The notes under the pieces: generated by a model
Databases searched by the model: none
The model's input: only the letters and a program-made list of their open reading frames with translations
What the model was told of the DNA's origin: nothing
From: Uloborus plumipes
Taxonomy: Eukaryota; Arthropoda; Arachnida; Araneae; Uloboridae
DNA length: 64,000 nucleotides
Direction of reading: 5' to 3'
NCBI GenBank assembly: GCA_038373865.1
Contig: JAXGGA010001139.1
Span: forward strand, 62,001 to 126,000
Made by a program: the position numbers and the translations under genes
Shown here: positions 1-11,471 of the stretch, piece after piece
Numbering within the stretch: position 1 is the first letter of the stretch
How the letters are laid out: each line of letters starts with the position of its first letter

Positions 1-171
1 ATAAAGTTCAGGAGTTTCGAGTTCCAAGAATGCATAATATCGCGATTCTTTCAACATTTCTTCTTCTAAGAGAAAAAATAAGTTAATTAGTATGTTTCAA
101 TAACTTTTGCTTTAAACATTATGACAATGTTTATAAATAATATAATGCTTTATAATACCATATTACAACCC

Positions 172-461
172 CAGGGCCTGATTTGCAAGTCTCCATGCCC
201 AGGGCACTTTCAAACTTTCCTGCCCCCTTTGAATGAGTTTTACTTTATAGAGCAGTGGTGATTTAACCACGGTGTTCATTCCCCGCCCCCCCTAAACTTC
301 ATAAATTCATATTTAATTTCCAGTAAGAAAATAAATATATAAAGGCATAAATGAATTACGAAAACAGTGGGACAATTTTCAAAAATAGAATTTTTCCTGC
401 CCCTTAGATATTTCCTGCCCAGGGCACGGGCCCTGGGTGCCCGGGCGATAAATAGGCCCTG
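172..461. mobile_element. hAT-type MITE, 290 bp, with perfect 8-bp target duplication
   Basis: The element starts CAGGGCCTG and ends CAGGCCTG-like (ATAGGCCCTG), so the ends are inverted repeats. The 8 bases before it (164-171, TACAACCC) are repeated exactly after it (462-469). An 8-bp duplication with CAGGG ends is the hAT superfamily signature. There is no coding capacity, so it is a non-autonomous copy. The interior carries repeated 'cctgcccagggcac' motifs near both ends, which extend the inverted repeat. Confidence 0.85.
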
Positions 462-848
462 TACAACCCGCATTAGATGGCGGGTCAGAAAAAGTTAGGT
501 TGACCATCATGCCAAGAAATTCGAATCTTTCGCCATGGCGGAAAATTCAAGGTTCATTTTGCAACAGAGCAAAAGTAAATTTCCCTCTTAGTTCCAACTG
601 CAAAGCAAACCATGGCAAGGAAAAATTTTATAACCTCCCAAAGTAACCTCTTTTTCAAATCAAACTAATAAATTTCAGGTCTCCGAGATGAAAAAAATAT
701 GTGGTTTGATGGTGCTGCATTATCTTGCAGTAGTTTATCAATATTTTGACAAAATTAAACTGTTTATTAATACTAATAAAATAATCTACGCTGCCGGGCT
801 AAGCACAAAAGGAGTATCTGCAGCAGAGCTCGAAATGAGAGGTCAACG

Positions 849-987
849 CCCTGCTCCACATTGACGTAAAGCAGAGAAATAAAGCAGAAACGTAAAATGG
901 ATTACATAGCGTTCCTACGGAAAGTTCCCGGATTTTCGGTTTCTGCCTTCGGTTTCGGTCGCGTTTTACGCTGATGTGGAGCAGGGC
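849..987. mobile_element. Short terminal-inverted-repeat element (~139 bp)
   Basis: CCCTGCTCCACATTGACGTAAA at the left is mirrored by TTTACGCTGATGTGGAGCAGGG at the right, with two mismatches. The core is only about 95 bp and is not coding. No clear target duplication was found, so the superfamily is undecided. Terminal CCCTG would fit a hAT or piggyBac derivative. Confidence 0.6.
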
Positions 988-3949
988 CCTAACTCTTCAG
1001 AGTTTTATGCTTCCATGCATTTCATTTAGATGCCACTTAATATTTCCCGTTTGCGAATGACCATAAAACAATGTATTTAGGTTAATATATGTTACAAATA
1101 ATTACCTGGGGACAATAATTCAATTTTAATAAAAAGTGCAGATAAGACTTATGTGCCCAACAAAGTCCAGTACGAAACTCTTGTTATTTTTTAAGTTGAA
1201 TGTGTGCTTTCAAGTATAAAATTATTAACTTGTTTTTCCCTCCACTTCCCCCTTTTCTTCATGTCAGCTGATTTATGTTCTTTCTCTCATCCAAACAGCA
1301 AAAAAAAAAAAAGAGCCTTACTATAGCGCGAACATTACTCAAGATCTGTATCAGTAGATTATGCGAATGAAACTTTGAATGCTTCAGTTTTATAAGTATT
1401 CTGATAATTTCGACAAAACATGTGACTTTCAATCATTGAAATATCTTAAGTTGCTTACGTTAACTGAGCATCATTCTATGTAATTTACATTTCAGAAATA
1501 TTCGTCCTTATAGAAGCGATGGAACGAGGAAGTATGTATGAAAAATATTTAGTTTAATAAGATGGCAAAGAAAAAGAATAATTATTTTAAGAAATCTTTA
1601 AAGTTGCAATTTTTAACGGTTACAGATTATCCTGAACAAATTACGTCCCCCTCGCTCGATTCTTACGGCTGTTGTTTTAATTTCTTTCGTAGTCCGAATT
1701 AAAATAAAGCACCTCCATTTATCCAGAGAAACTGCCTTCTAACCCTTTCCACATTTAATATCGTTGTAAGTAGGAATTAGACAGAAACATCGAGAGCAAG
1801 TTAGGATTACTAGATTATATGTTCTTAGTGTGATTTGATTTTGAGAAAAAATGTTCAAATGCAGGTATGCATCATTTCCGTTTTTGTTTTGGAAACAATC
1901 TACTTGTATTGATATTTAGTCAAAACGTAATGTCGCTGGGTAACGAAATGTTTGTTTGCTGACCATGCAAGTATATAATGTGACGCACACGACATTTGTC
2001 CACTGCTGTAATACCGATACGCTAGGAATTAACTTAATTATGATAAAACCTTTTTAGTTATACACGCACCAACACACCAACTGTCCCATTTGTAAAAAAT
2101 TGCTAATTTAAAGAATTTCTTGAGAATAAGATAACAATTGTTGTGTAACGTTTGTCACAGAAAAGGTAATCTCCATCGGAATTTTTTCCACAAAATATAT
2201 GCATCTAGGGAAGCAGCAGTAAAATGAGGAAAACGGATTTTTTTTTATCATCCTTCACCGTAAATGGCTGAGAATAAACTGCGAATTGGATCAATTAGTT
2301 TACTTGCTATGCACAATATTTAATAGATTTTCGTTAAAATATTGCTTGTATTCACTGATTGAAGCATAATCTTTCCGAAATATCAAATTTGTTCATAAGT
2401 TTGTGTTCATAACATGCATAGTTTTCCGTCAAACTTAGCGAAACTTTCAGAGAACTTGACAGCATGTAGGAGAATCTTTACACTAAAATTTAAAATAAAA
2501 GTTTTCAAACACCTCAATAAAACTAATTTCTCAGTTTAGAAAAATGAGTTTAGAATCTTCATACTTTAAAACTGAAACAGATGTGGCAACTTACAAAAAA
2601 ATCCCCCCCCCCCCCCAAAAAAAAAACAAGAATAATGGGGGGATATGAGGCACCAAATGAGAGGACCTTCAATTTTGAGGAATGGTGACAAATCTCAAGG
2701 AATCTTTCACAGCTAATTTGTTTTTATCACGAATCACAATCTGATTAGTGATACTTGTTTTTATCACGAATCTACAATCATGAATATTTTTAGACAAGTG
2801 TTCAAAATTTATGAGCAATACCTTGCTACTCAAATGGTTCTAAATGCATAAAAAACATTGTTTGAAATAAGGAAAGTTTTCCCCAGTGCCTTGATTAAAA
2901 GAGGGACATAAGTTCCAAAATAGTTTTGCATTCCAACGTTTAAAAAAAACTGTAACCAAAACTTGTAAAAGTCCTTAACGAGTTTCTGATGATTAGATTG
3001 TATTTCTGATAAAGCTCACTTCAGGTTAATTTGCTTTCGGTCTGCTTTGCTCCATGTTTTGGCTTTGTGTATGCTAATGAAGAAAATTCTAATGTACAGG
3101 ACATCGATGAAAATTGCACTAAGAAGACAATAGTGTCGAAGAACCAGAATCTCAAAATCAAACTAATTTCCAGTTCTACTTTTTAGTTTTATTTATTTTA
3201 AGTATTCAAGCCTTCCTTGAAAAATGTCCACTCCGCCATGTGAGAATTCCTTCCAGGCTCAGAACCGATGCATCAAATTAGTTGACCATTTTATTACTAC
3301 CCACATGTAGTAGAAAATCAAATTAAACAACATAGGTGAGTAAAGGCGTCGGAGAAGACTTTTTTCCCAAGTTATACTGAAAACGCACAAGTTTTCACGT
3401 GCTTCAATTACTACGCACGAGCTTCACCAACAACTATCTTGCAATAGCAACAGTATTTCTTAGTTTACTAGATCATCCATTTAAACACTTCACCGTTCCA
3501 AACTAATCGGGCATAATTTAATTTAAAACAACATTTCGGACAAGTTTATCCGATCCAACTTAGCAAACTTACTGCTCTCCCGTATCAGCAGCAATCTACA
3601 CTGTGCTACAAGACCGCACTTCCCAATTAACAAATGTGCATTGAACCTGAGGTAGCTCTTGGCCATTAATTAGTTCGATGCAAATAAATACCCCGTATTT
3701 CGAGGAATTTCTAAGTAAAAGGCGGGAGTTTCAGTTTCCGTTTCCTTCTTCAAAAGATTCGATCAAACTCCTCAAATGTGTATGACATAGAGGGAATTAG
3801 CTCAAAGCGAAATAAGTTAGAAACTAAAGTTATACTGATGCACTAATTTCGTATTTTTCAGGAAACTAACTCGCGTAGGAAGAAATTACAGTAACATATT
3901 GGGAATCATACAGTGAAATTTTAAAAGCCCAAATGGAATGTTAATGCTA
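988..3949. other. AT-rich sequence, no gene seen
   Basis: No coding region, RNA gene or transposon end was recognised. Minor features are a poly-C/poly-A run near 2605-2627 and a short duplication of 'gtttttatcacgaatc' (about 2718 and 2757). Confidence 0.5.
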
Positions 3950-4604
3950 CAGTGAACAAATAAAATTGATCTTTTCAATTATTGATTTATATGTCTAAAA
4001 CTTTGTGTGCTTATATTATTGTATATTTACTACATCAAAAAGCATAAAAAACACAAATTAGTGCAAAAACAATGAATACTTTTTTTCAAATTTTAAATTA
4101 AAAAAATTTTTTAACACAATTTCAAAATGTTCCAGGCGTCGCAATTTTTTTTCAAACTTTGAATTTCCACTTAATTTCCAATCATTAGGCATGATTGCAT
4201 AAAACATTGCATTACATGCAATGTTTTATGTGATAGTTTATAAAAGATGGCTGAAAATGAAAATTTATATGATTTTTTAAACTGAAAATTTTTATTTTCA
4301 GCCATTTTTTACAAACTATCTCATAAAACATCGCATATAATGTATTGTTTTGTGCCATCATGCCTAATGATTGGAAATTAAGTGGAAATTCAAAGTGTGA
4401 AAAAAAAATGTGACGCCTGGAACGTTTTGAAATTTTGTTAAAAAAATATTTAAATTTGAAATTTGAAAAAAAGTATTCATTGTTTTTGCACTAATTTGTG
4501 TTTTTTTATGCTTTTAGATGTCGTAAATATACAATAATACAAGCACACAAAGTTTTAGACATATAAATCAATAATTGCAAAAAATCAATTTTATTTGTCC
4601 ACTG
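3950..4604. mobile_element. Palindromic Tc1/mariner-type MITE (655 bp, TA-flanked)
   Basis: The left end CAGTGAACAAATAAAATTGA is mirrored by TCAATTTTATTTGTCCACTG at the right, and both ends abut TA (3948-3949 and 4605-4606). The inverted repeat continues almost to the centre near 4270, so the element is nearly one long hairpin. TA target sites and CAGTG ends are typical of Tc1/mariner relatives. There is no open frame; it would depend on a transposase supplied elsewhere. Confidence 0.8.
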
Positions 4605-4606
4605 TA

Positions 4607-5384
4607 GCCTTAAATAGCTTTAATTTTTAACACGCTTTTATAAGTTTCGCCTGTATGTTTGCTTGTTTGTAACTGACTTTGAAAAAGTGATAAAAGCGAC
4701 GCTCTTTACAAATATAAAAGTAATATATACTTAATACTATAGTTAATACTAAAGGTTAAACTTACATATTGGACTGGGTAAATTTTAATCTGTATCATTA
4801 TAACAATCGTGTACATTTAAAAACTAGCTGCTTTTCTTCTGATTTTCAAAACCATTGAGTATCATCTAAAACAGTTTAGTTTAAAGAACGTGACTTTCTT
4901 TTATTGTAAAAAATTTTCAAAACGACTTCCGATTTCAGTTAAACATTAATAAAATACCCACGAAGAGAAGATCACTAAAAAAATATCAGCGATTTCAGAA
5001 AACAAGGCACAACCTGTATAGCAAATTGGAATTGAAAAGCGAGAAATAATTTGTGGCTTTAAATTAAAAAAAAAAACCTATAAAAACACGCTTTTAGAGT
5101 TTGTCAAACCAAAAAGAGTTAAACTAGTTCTTAACATAAAAATAAATTTATTGAATAGAAAATTGATGTCACTGTTCTAAAAGCGTGGGGTGCTCTGTAT
5201 TACATTTAAAAATTAGCTCTGCATTTCGGAATGAAACTGGAGTAAAATTATAACTATCGATATTGAGCACCAAATGCTTTTAGATGAGTCATTAATTTTC
5301 TTCTCAGCAATTTTTTCTTATGTTAAGACTATTTACTACTCTTTTTAGTTTAATTAACTCTAAAAGCTTTTTTTTTGGTTTTCT
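4607..5384. other. AT-rich sequence, no gene seen
   Basis: No coding or RNA feature recognised. Short related words such as 'aaaagagttaa' (5112) and 'actctttttagttt' (5338) hint at a decayed inverted repeat but are too weak to call. Confidence 0.4.
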
Positions 5385-5642
5385 TAATTGAATCGTTTAT
5401 TTCGAAAAGGTAACATCTCTATTTTGATCTCCTCTGTCTCTTTAGAAAATTAAACAGAGCACGGTTATATTTTTGAATGTCATAATCAATGAAAAAATGC
5501 CTTTAGTTAAGTACACAATTACTGCAATAATTTACCAAATAACCATTGATTATGACATTCAAAAACATAACCGTGCGCTGTTTAATTTTCTAAAGAGACA
5601 GAGGAGATCAAAATAGAGATTTCGAAATAATCGATTCAATTA
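5385..5642. repeat. Inverted repeat, ~100-bp arms around a ~50-bp loop
   Basis: The arm at about 5385-5490 (containing 'gatctcctctgtctcttt' and 'cataatcaatg') is repeated as its reverse complement at about 5543-5642 with few changes. It would fold into a stable hairpin. The outer ends read taattgaatcg / cgattcaatta. It is probably a MITE; no target duplication is clear. Confidence 0.75.
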
Positions 5643-5962
5643 TTTTTTCCCACATACCAGAACCACATCCCAGTAAGTAAAACGTACTTGCTCTACTTAC
5701 AAACTGAAACTAACCAATGAACCTTGCGAGCAGTGTAATAAAAAAAAATAAATAAAAAAACTTAAAATAGGTTTCAATCAAAAGATCATTTTGAGACATA
5801 CTGTTGATGAACAAATAAGTTGCTCTCGTGCTGCCTTTATTAGTCCGTGGAGTTAGTGCAAACATATTTCACTTCCGGATACCAGTCTGAAAATTTATGT
5901 GGGGCTTAAATTCACAAAGGAGGACAAAAAAACGCCGGGAGACACTTGATCGGAGGTCAAGG

Positions 5963-7190
5963 TCATTCCGTGATGACGTCATCAAAATGGCCGCTTTTAC
6001 AGGTAAATACGTTCGTTTAACTGCTTAAAACTCCATCATAGATTGAAATACTGCAAAACTCAAATATATCATCTGAAAGCTCTTTAAAAGAGCTATTTAG
6101 AAAGATTTAATTTTTCTTTCTGAGGTCAAGTTCTCACCTGTAATGACGTCATCAAAATGGCCGCTTTTACAGGTAAATACGTTTGTTTAACTCCCCCTAA
6201 AACTCCATCATAGATTCAAATATTGCAAAACTCAAATATATCATCTGAAAGCTCTTTAAAAGAGCTATTTAAAAAGATTTAATTTTTCTTTCTAAGGTCA
6301 AGGGCCCACCTGTGATGACGTCATCAAAATGGCCGCTTTTACAGGTAACTACGTTTGTTTAACTCCCCCTAAAACTCCATCATAGATTCAAATATTGCAA
6401 AACTCAAAAGTATCATCTGAAAGCTCTTTAAAAGATCTATTTAAAAAGATATAATTTTTCTTTCTGAGGTCAAGGGCCCACCTGTAATGACGTCATCAAA
6501 ATGGCCGCTTTTACAGGTAAATACGTTTGTTTAACTCCCCCTAAAACTCCATCATATATTTAAATATTTCAAAACTCAACTATATCATCTGAAAGCGCTT
6601 TAAAAGATCTATTTATAAAGATATAATTTTTCTTTCTGAGGTCAAGGGTCCACCTGTGATGACGTCATCAAAATGGCCGCTTTTGCAGGTAAATACGTTC
6701 GTTTAACTGCTTAAAACTCCATCATAGATTCAAATATTGCAAAACTCAAATACATCATCTGAAAGCTCTTTAAAAGAGCTATTTAGAAAGATTTAATTTT
6801 TCTTTCTAAGGTCAAGGGCCCACCTGTGATGACGTCATCAAAATGGCCGCTTTTACAGGTAAATACGTTTGTTTAACTCCCCTAAAACTCCATCATAGAT
6901 TCAAATATTGCAAAACTCAAATATATCATCTAAAAGCTCTTTAAAAGAGCTATTTAGAAAGATTTAATTTTTCTTTCTAAGGTCAAGGGCCCACCTGTGA
7001 TGACGTCATCAAAATGGCCGCTTTTACAGGTAAATACGTTTGTTTAACTCCCCCTAAAACTCCATCATAGATTCAAATATTGCAAAACTCAAATATATCA
7101 TCTGAAAGCTCTTTAAAAGAGCTATTTAGAAAGATTTAATTTTTCTTTCTGAGGTCAAGGTCCCACCTGTAATGACGTCATCAAAATGGC
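5963..7190 (+). repeat. ~172-bp tandem array, forward half (8 units)
   Basis: Each unit contains 'gatgacgtcatcaaaatggccgcttttacaggtaa' followed by 'ctccatcatagatt' and 'gaaagctctttaaaagagct'; longer stretches are not written out. TGACGTCA lies at 5974, 6144, 6316, 6488, 6660, 6830, 7001 and 7173, a period of 170-172 bp. Units differ by a few bases, so the array is fairly young. TGACGTCA is the consensus CREB/ATF site in animals; whether it is used here is unknown. Confidence 0.9.
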
Positions 7191-7895
7191 CTCAAATGAC
7201 GTCATCACAGGTGGGCCCTTGACCTTAGAAAGAAAAATTAAATCTTTCTAGATAGCTCTTTTAAAGAGCTTTTAGATGATATATTTGAGTTTTGCAATAT
7301 TTGAATCTATGATGGAGTTTTAGGGGGAGTTAAACAAACGTATTTACCTGTAAAAGCGGCCATTTTGATGACGTCAGTACAGGTGGGACCTTGACCTCAG
7401 AAAGAAAAATTAAATCTTTCTAAATAGCTCTTTTAAAGAGCTTTCAGATGATATATTTGAGTTTTGCAATATTTGAATCTATGATGGAGTTTTAAGCAGT
7501 TAAACGAACGTATTTACTTGTAAAAGCGGCCATTTTGATGACGTCATCACAGGTGAGCCCTTGACCTCAGAAAGAAAAATTAAATCTTTCTAAATAGATC
7601 TTTTAAAGCGCTTTCAGATGATATAGTTGAGTTTTGAAATATTTAAATCTATGATGGAGTTTTAGGGGGAGTTAAACAAACGTATTTACCTGTAAAAGCG
7701 GCCATTTTGATGACGTCATTACAGGTGGGACCTTGACCTCAGAAAGAAAAATTAAATCTTTCTAAATAGCTCTTTCAAAGAGCTTTCAGATGATACTTTT
7801 GAGTTTTGCAATATTTCAATCTATGATGGAGTTTTAAGCAATTAAACGAACGTATTTACCTGTAAAAGCGGCCATCTTGATGACGTCATCACGGG
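7191..7895 (-). repeat. ~172-bp tandem array, inverted half (about 4 units)
   Basis: The same unit in reverse orientation. TGACGTCA lies at 7197, 7369, 7539, 7711 and 7881. The turn-around falls between the sites at 7173 and 7197, where two units meet head to head only 24 bp apart. The inverted half has fewer units than the forward half, which suggests unequal expansion after the palindrome formed. Confidence 0.9.
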
Positions 7896-8139
7896 AGTTC
7901 ATGACCCCTGATCAAGTGTCTCCCGGCGGTTTTTAGTTCTTATATATGTACCTAAGCTCTGTACCAAATTTCACACTGGTATCCGGAAGTGAAATATTTC
8001 GGCTTTTTTTGTCGCTAACTCCACAGACTATATCAAGATATAAGCTCTTAAAGACTTGCGATGTTTTTTAAAGCACCAAATACCTATGCTAGAAATTGAT
8101 CACGCAATTGCACCAACTGTATGTGCAGAACATTGTGTA

Positions 8140-8573
8140 ATAAAATATTTTTGGAAAAAAAAAAGAACCGACTTCAGTTGGAAATTGCTCTAAAAAGTAA
8201 AAAATATTTTTTTTCTTTGAACACCATCGAAACTACTTTTAAACATAAGTTTTGAAGTCGGCGCAAAAACGATAGGTAAAATGATACTTAACCATATTTT
8301 GCCAACATTTTTTCAAAGAAACCATTGAAAATCAAAAGCAGAATATTTGTACCATTACACGAATGTGTGGTAATCAATGAAATGAATCCATTAAAATTTA
8401 TATTTATAGTTGAATTGTAGTTGCGTATGATTCTATACATTGTTTTTGCGCCGACTTCAAAACTTATGTTTAAAAGTAGTTTCGATGGTGTTCAAAGAAA
8501 AAAATTATTTTTTACTTTTTAGAGCAATTTCCAACTGAAGTCGGTTCTATTTTTTTTTCCAAAAATATTTTAT
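8140..8573. repeat. Inverted repeat with ACCGACTTCAG ends
   Basis: Left arm (about 8140-8275) reads 'aataaaatatttttgg', poly-A, 'gaaccgacttcagttgg', and then 'gaagtcggcgcaaaaac'. It is mirrored by the right arm (about 8440-8573). The loop of about 160 bp is not coding. AACCGACTTC also occurs at the far end of the next repeat ('gaagtcggttaaaaa', 8960-8977), so 8140-8977 may be one composite element. Confidence 0.75.
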
Positions 8574-8619
8574 TTCATTCTTTTTAGTGTAAATGCACTT
8601 AAAATAATCAAAATATAGT

Positions 8620-8977
8620 TAAAAAACCATGCAGCTGTTCAAAAAACTTGCAGACCTGGACTCGATCTCATTCCATCAGGAACTTCAACCCGACGCTTTT
8701 AACCACTTGACCATCGGGTCGCTCATTGAAGTAAGGATTTACGATAGCACATATTGTTTTTAAATAACATGAAATTTTAGTTTTTCGATCATAACTTTTT
8801 TTCTAGTGAACAAATATCGTCATATGAATACATGGTACCTAAGTTAACCATCTCCTATCGATTTAAAAAAAATCGTCCAAATCGGTTCAGTAGATCAGAT
8901 GTTATGTGCGAACAAACAGACAAAAAACATACGCTTTGAATTGAGAACCTCCTCCTTTTTTGAAGTCGGTTAAAAAT
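8620..8977 (-). repeat. Dispersed repeat copy 1 with tRNA-like segment
   Basis: This ~355-bp sequence recurs at 9699-10056 with about nine bases in ten the same by eye. On the minus strand it starts AACCGACTTCAAAAAAGGAG (after 8977) and ends in a T-rich tract near 8620. It contains a tRNA-like stretch (separate entry). The AACCGACTTC...GGAGGAGG terminus resembles a repeat widespread in arthropod genomes (recalled, not checked). Confidence 0.7.
8650..8722 (-). other. tRNA-like segment, 73 bp, inside repeat copy 1
   Basis: On the minus strand there is an A-box-like TGGTCAAGTGG, and about 40 bases further a B-box-like GATCGAGTCC. Their spacing matches a tRNA internal promoter. The outer bases (GCGACC / GGTCTGC) can pair only partly, and a T run follows on the sense strand like a Pol III stop. 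This looks like a tRNA-derived promoter captured by a repeat, not a working tRNA. Confidence 0.5.
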
Positions 8978-9698
8978 TGAAAGTAAAAGTAAGTAATTTG
9001 AATTGTGGGAGAAGGAGTTAGAGTAAGACTTGGAAAATTGGTGCAAGTTTTTGCTTTTCATGGAAAATAATTTTCAACTAAAGTGGACTCTTTAGCTTTT
9101 TTCAAACACCACAAATCAAAATCTTATTTTTTAAAAATGTGTGTCACTTTAATGATCGTTCATACCCCCCCCCCTCGCAGTGCAAAAAAACATTACACAG
9201 CAGATTTTTCCCAATAACTCAACACTCATGGTGTTTGATACATTTTATTTGTTTGTAATGATGTTTTTTGGTCACAACCAATATGAAAATCACAAAAAAT
9301 AGTTACTTTAATTTTTAACATATATTTATCATCTTCAGAATTTTTGACTTTTAATTTTACCTTGAATTTGACGTAAATGCAAGGTATAAAATACAGAATT
9401 TTATAAAGGTACAAAAATTAACATAATATAATTGATTGTGTATATAATTTTTGAAAAAATAATACAGGTGCCGCAAATCAAAAACCATTTATTGCCACAA
9501 TCGATTCAAAGCCCCCAAAAATGGCGCAAACGTCCATAAGAAAATTCTGCAGCATCGAAGAACCCGTTGCCAATTTTAACAAAGATCCGACCAAAACTGT
9601 CATTTTGTACCATAAAAAAATATGGGGCACATTCCCATGGGAGGATGTACCTGCATAAGGACATTACAATCATTAAAATCATTAAAAAAAAAAAAAAA
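8978..9698. other. AT-rich sequence, no gene seen
   Basis: Nothing recognisable apart from a poly-C tract near 9166-9175 and a poly-A run (9684-9704) that marks the edge of the next repeat. Confidence 0.4.
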
Positions 9699-10056
9699 AA
9701 AAAAACATGCAGCTATTCGAAAAAATCCTTGCAGACCTGGACTCGATCTCATTCCATCAGGAACTTCAACCTGACGCGCATAACCACTTGACCATCGGAT
9801 CGCTCATTGACGTAAGGATTTACGATAGCACATATTGCTTTAAATAACATGAAATGTTAGTTTTTCCGATCATAACTTTTTTTTTAGTGAACAAATATCG
9901 TCATATGAGTACATGGTACCTAAGTTACACCATCTCCTATCGATTTAAAAAAATCGTCCAAATCGGTTCAGTAGATCAGATGTTATGAGCGAACAAACAA
10001 AAAAAAAGTATACGCTTTGAATTGAGAACCTCCTCCTTTTTCGAAGTCGGTTAAAA
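9699..10056 (-). repeat. Dispersed repeat copy 2 with tRNA-like segment
   Basis: Second copy of the 8620-8977 repeat in the same orientation. It is bounded on one side by a 20-base A tract (T on the sense strand) and on the other by GAAGTCGGTTAAAAA. Differences from copy 1 are scattered single bases and short indels in A/T runs. The poly-A or poly-T tract suggests retroposition or a Pol III terminator. Confidence 0.7.
9731..9803 (-). other. tRNA-like segment, 73 bp, inside repeat copy 2
   Basis: Same layout as 8650-8722: A-box-like TGGTCAAGTGG, B-box-like GATCGAGTCC, total span 73 bp, then a T-rich stretch. Having the same boxes preserved in both copies supports a tRNA origin for this part of the repeat. 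Confidence 0.5.
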
Positions 10057-11469
10057 ATATTGTGAATGATGTCTGCCATTACTCGCTGAAACTCGCTAAA
10101 TTCGGCGACTTTTCTTAAAAATTCGGGCAAACTTTAAGACCTCATATATCGATAACGGACTCATGAGGGCAAATAATTTATGTGACAGGAAACATGCTTT
10201 ACAGTTCTCTTTTGATTACTACTTATTGATTTTTTGTTTTCATTATTACACTGGGGTACGGTTTTCTGGTAAGATATTCTTCGTTTCAAGAAAAAGAAAC
10301 AAATAATGTGCAGTTATAACGTTTTAAAACACACACAAAAAAAAAATGTATGACTTGAAAATGTTTCTCAAAAGAAGACACGGACATTTATAGAGTAGAT
10401 AAGTTTTCTAATTTAAGCCATAGGTTTCTATAGGTAGTACAATCAATAAAAAATAGAATACGTTTTTCTCTTTAAATGCCGAGCAGCGCAGTAGGCGTTT
10501 CCAGTTTTTAATGACTATTTTGAATGTATTTTGTGATTAAAAAAAACTACATTCATGTATTTTATTGCCAAGACTTTAACTTTTTATTTTAAATTGTGAT
10601 ACATTAACTATAACTTAATAATAAGAAAAGATAAAAAAAGAGAATCAAAAGCTGTAACACTTAAGATTTCTGTTTTACTTTGAGTTTTCGATATTTCAGA
10701 GTATTTTTTTTTTTTTTAAAGCTTAATAGATTTTTCGAAGAACTTTCTTTTAGAAAGTTAAAGCATAATTCAGTAATTATATGTCCTTTGAAGAATTTCG
10801 TCTTATGAAGTGTGTACGGTCTCCAAAAACAAAAAAAAAGTGTAAGATTTCATTTAAATCGGTAAAATAGCAAACTTTGTAAAGCTTCGCATAAGAAGTG
10901 AAATTTGAGTTTCATGTTTTCGAAAAATAATTCCTTAAATACTGCATTTGTTTCTTATTATCTTTTTTTAAGCAAAAAAAGTCAACATTTTATGAATGAC
11001 ATTCTACTTCAATTCTTCAAATGCAGCTTATCGGATTACAACAAAAAAGCGTGATGCAATCGAAGTCATAAAATTTAACGATTCAATAACGTATAAACTA
11101 ATGGCGTGTGCCTTTGCACAACGTTTAGTTAATTTTCATGTTAGGACTTTTTTTATGAAAGGAAAAGACAATTAACTGGAAAATTCTTTATTTAAAAAAA
11201 TTAAAAAAGGAAGATAGCATTTAACATTTCTATTTTTTTATATGGTGGAATAAGAATTGAAAGCAAGCGTAATCTGCAATAAATTTGGATGAATAGTTAA
11301 CGTACCAGTTTTGTTCTGTGATTTCAAAAAGAAATAACGCTCTTTCTAAGGAGCGTATTTTTTTTTTAATAAAGATTTTTTTTTCAATATATTTTTTCAG
11401 GAGACAGAGGAAAGGTCCATATTCGCGAATGAGCGTTATAATGAGGCGTGACATAATGAGGGATTACTG
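10057..11469. other. AT-rich sequence; possible second pogo-like end at its right edge
   Basis: No gene recognised. The last ~50 bases (11420-11471), read on the minus strand, give CAGTAATCCCTCATTATG, which looks like a pogo/Tigger-type terminus abutting the next element at a shared TA (11470-11471). I could not find its partner end. Confidence 0.35.
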
Positions 11470-11471
11470 TA

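Larger units (their letters stand above)
5841..8030. mobile_element. Large foldback element with TAGTC ends and internal tandem arrays
   Basis: The left terminus TAGTCCGTGGAGTTAG and right terminus CTAACTCCACAGACTA are inverted. The match continues inward through 'atttcacttccggataccag' and 'gccgggagacacttgatc'. The bases 'tat' flank both ends, a possible 3-bp duplication (alternatively TA, with GTC ends). Between the termini lie direct tandem units in the left half and inverted units in the right half, meeting near 7190. No protein is encoded. The design resembles foldback transposons whose TIRs contain tandem repeats, but I do not recognise the family. Confidence 0.8.

Noticed and set aside
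5963..7895. CRISPR-like regular repeat array
   Set aside because: The whole 172-bp unit is repeated with no variable spacers, and the DNA is eukaryotic; it is a tandem repeat inside a foldback element.
8650..8722. Functional tRNA gene
   Set aside because: Acceptor bases pair poorly and no normal anticodon arm is evident; the same segment sits inside a dispersed repeat.
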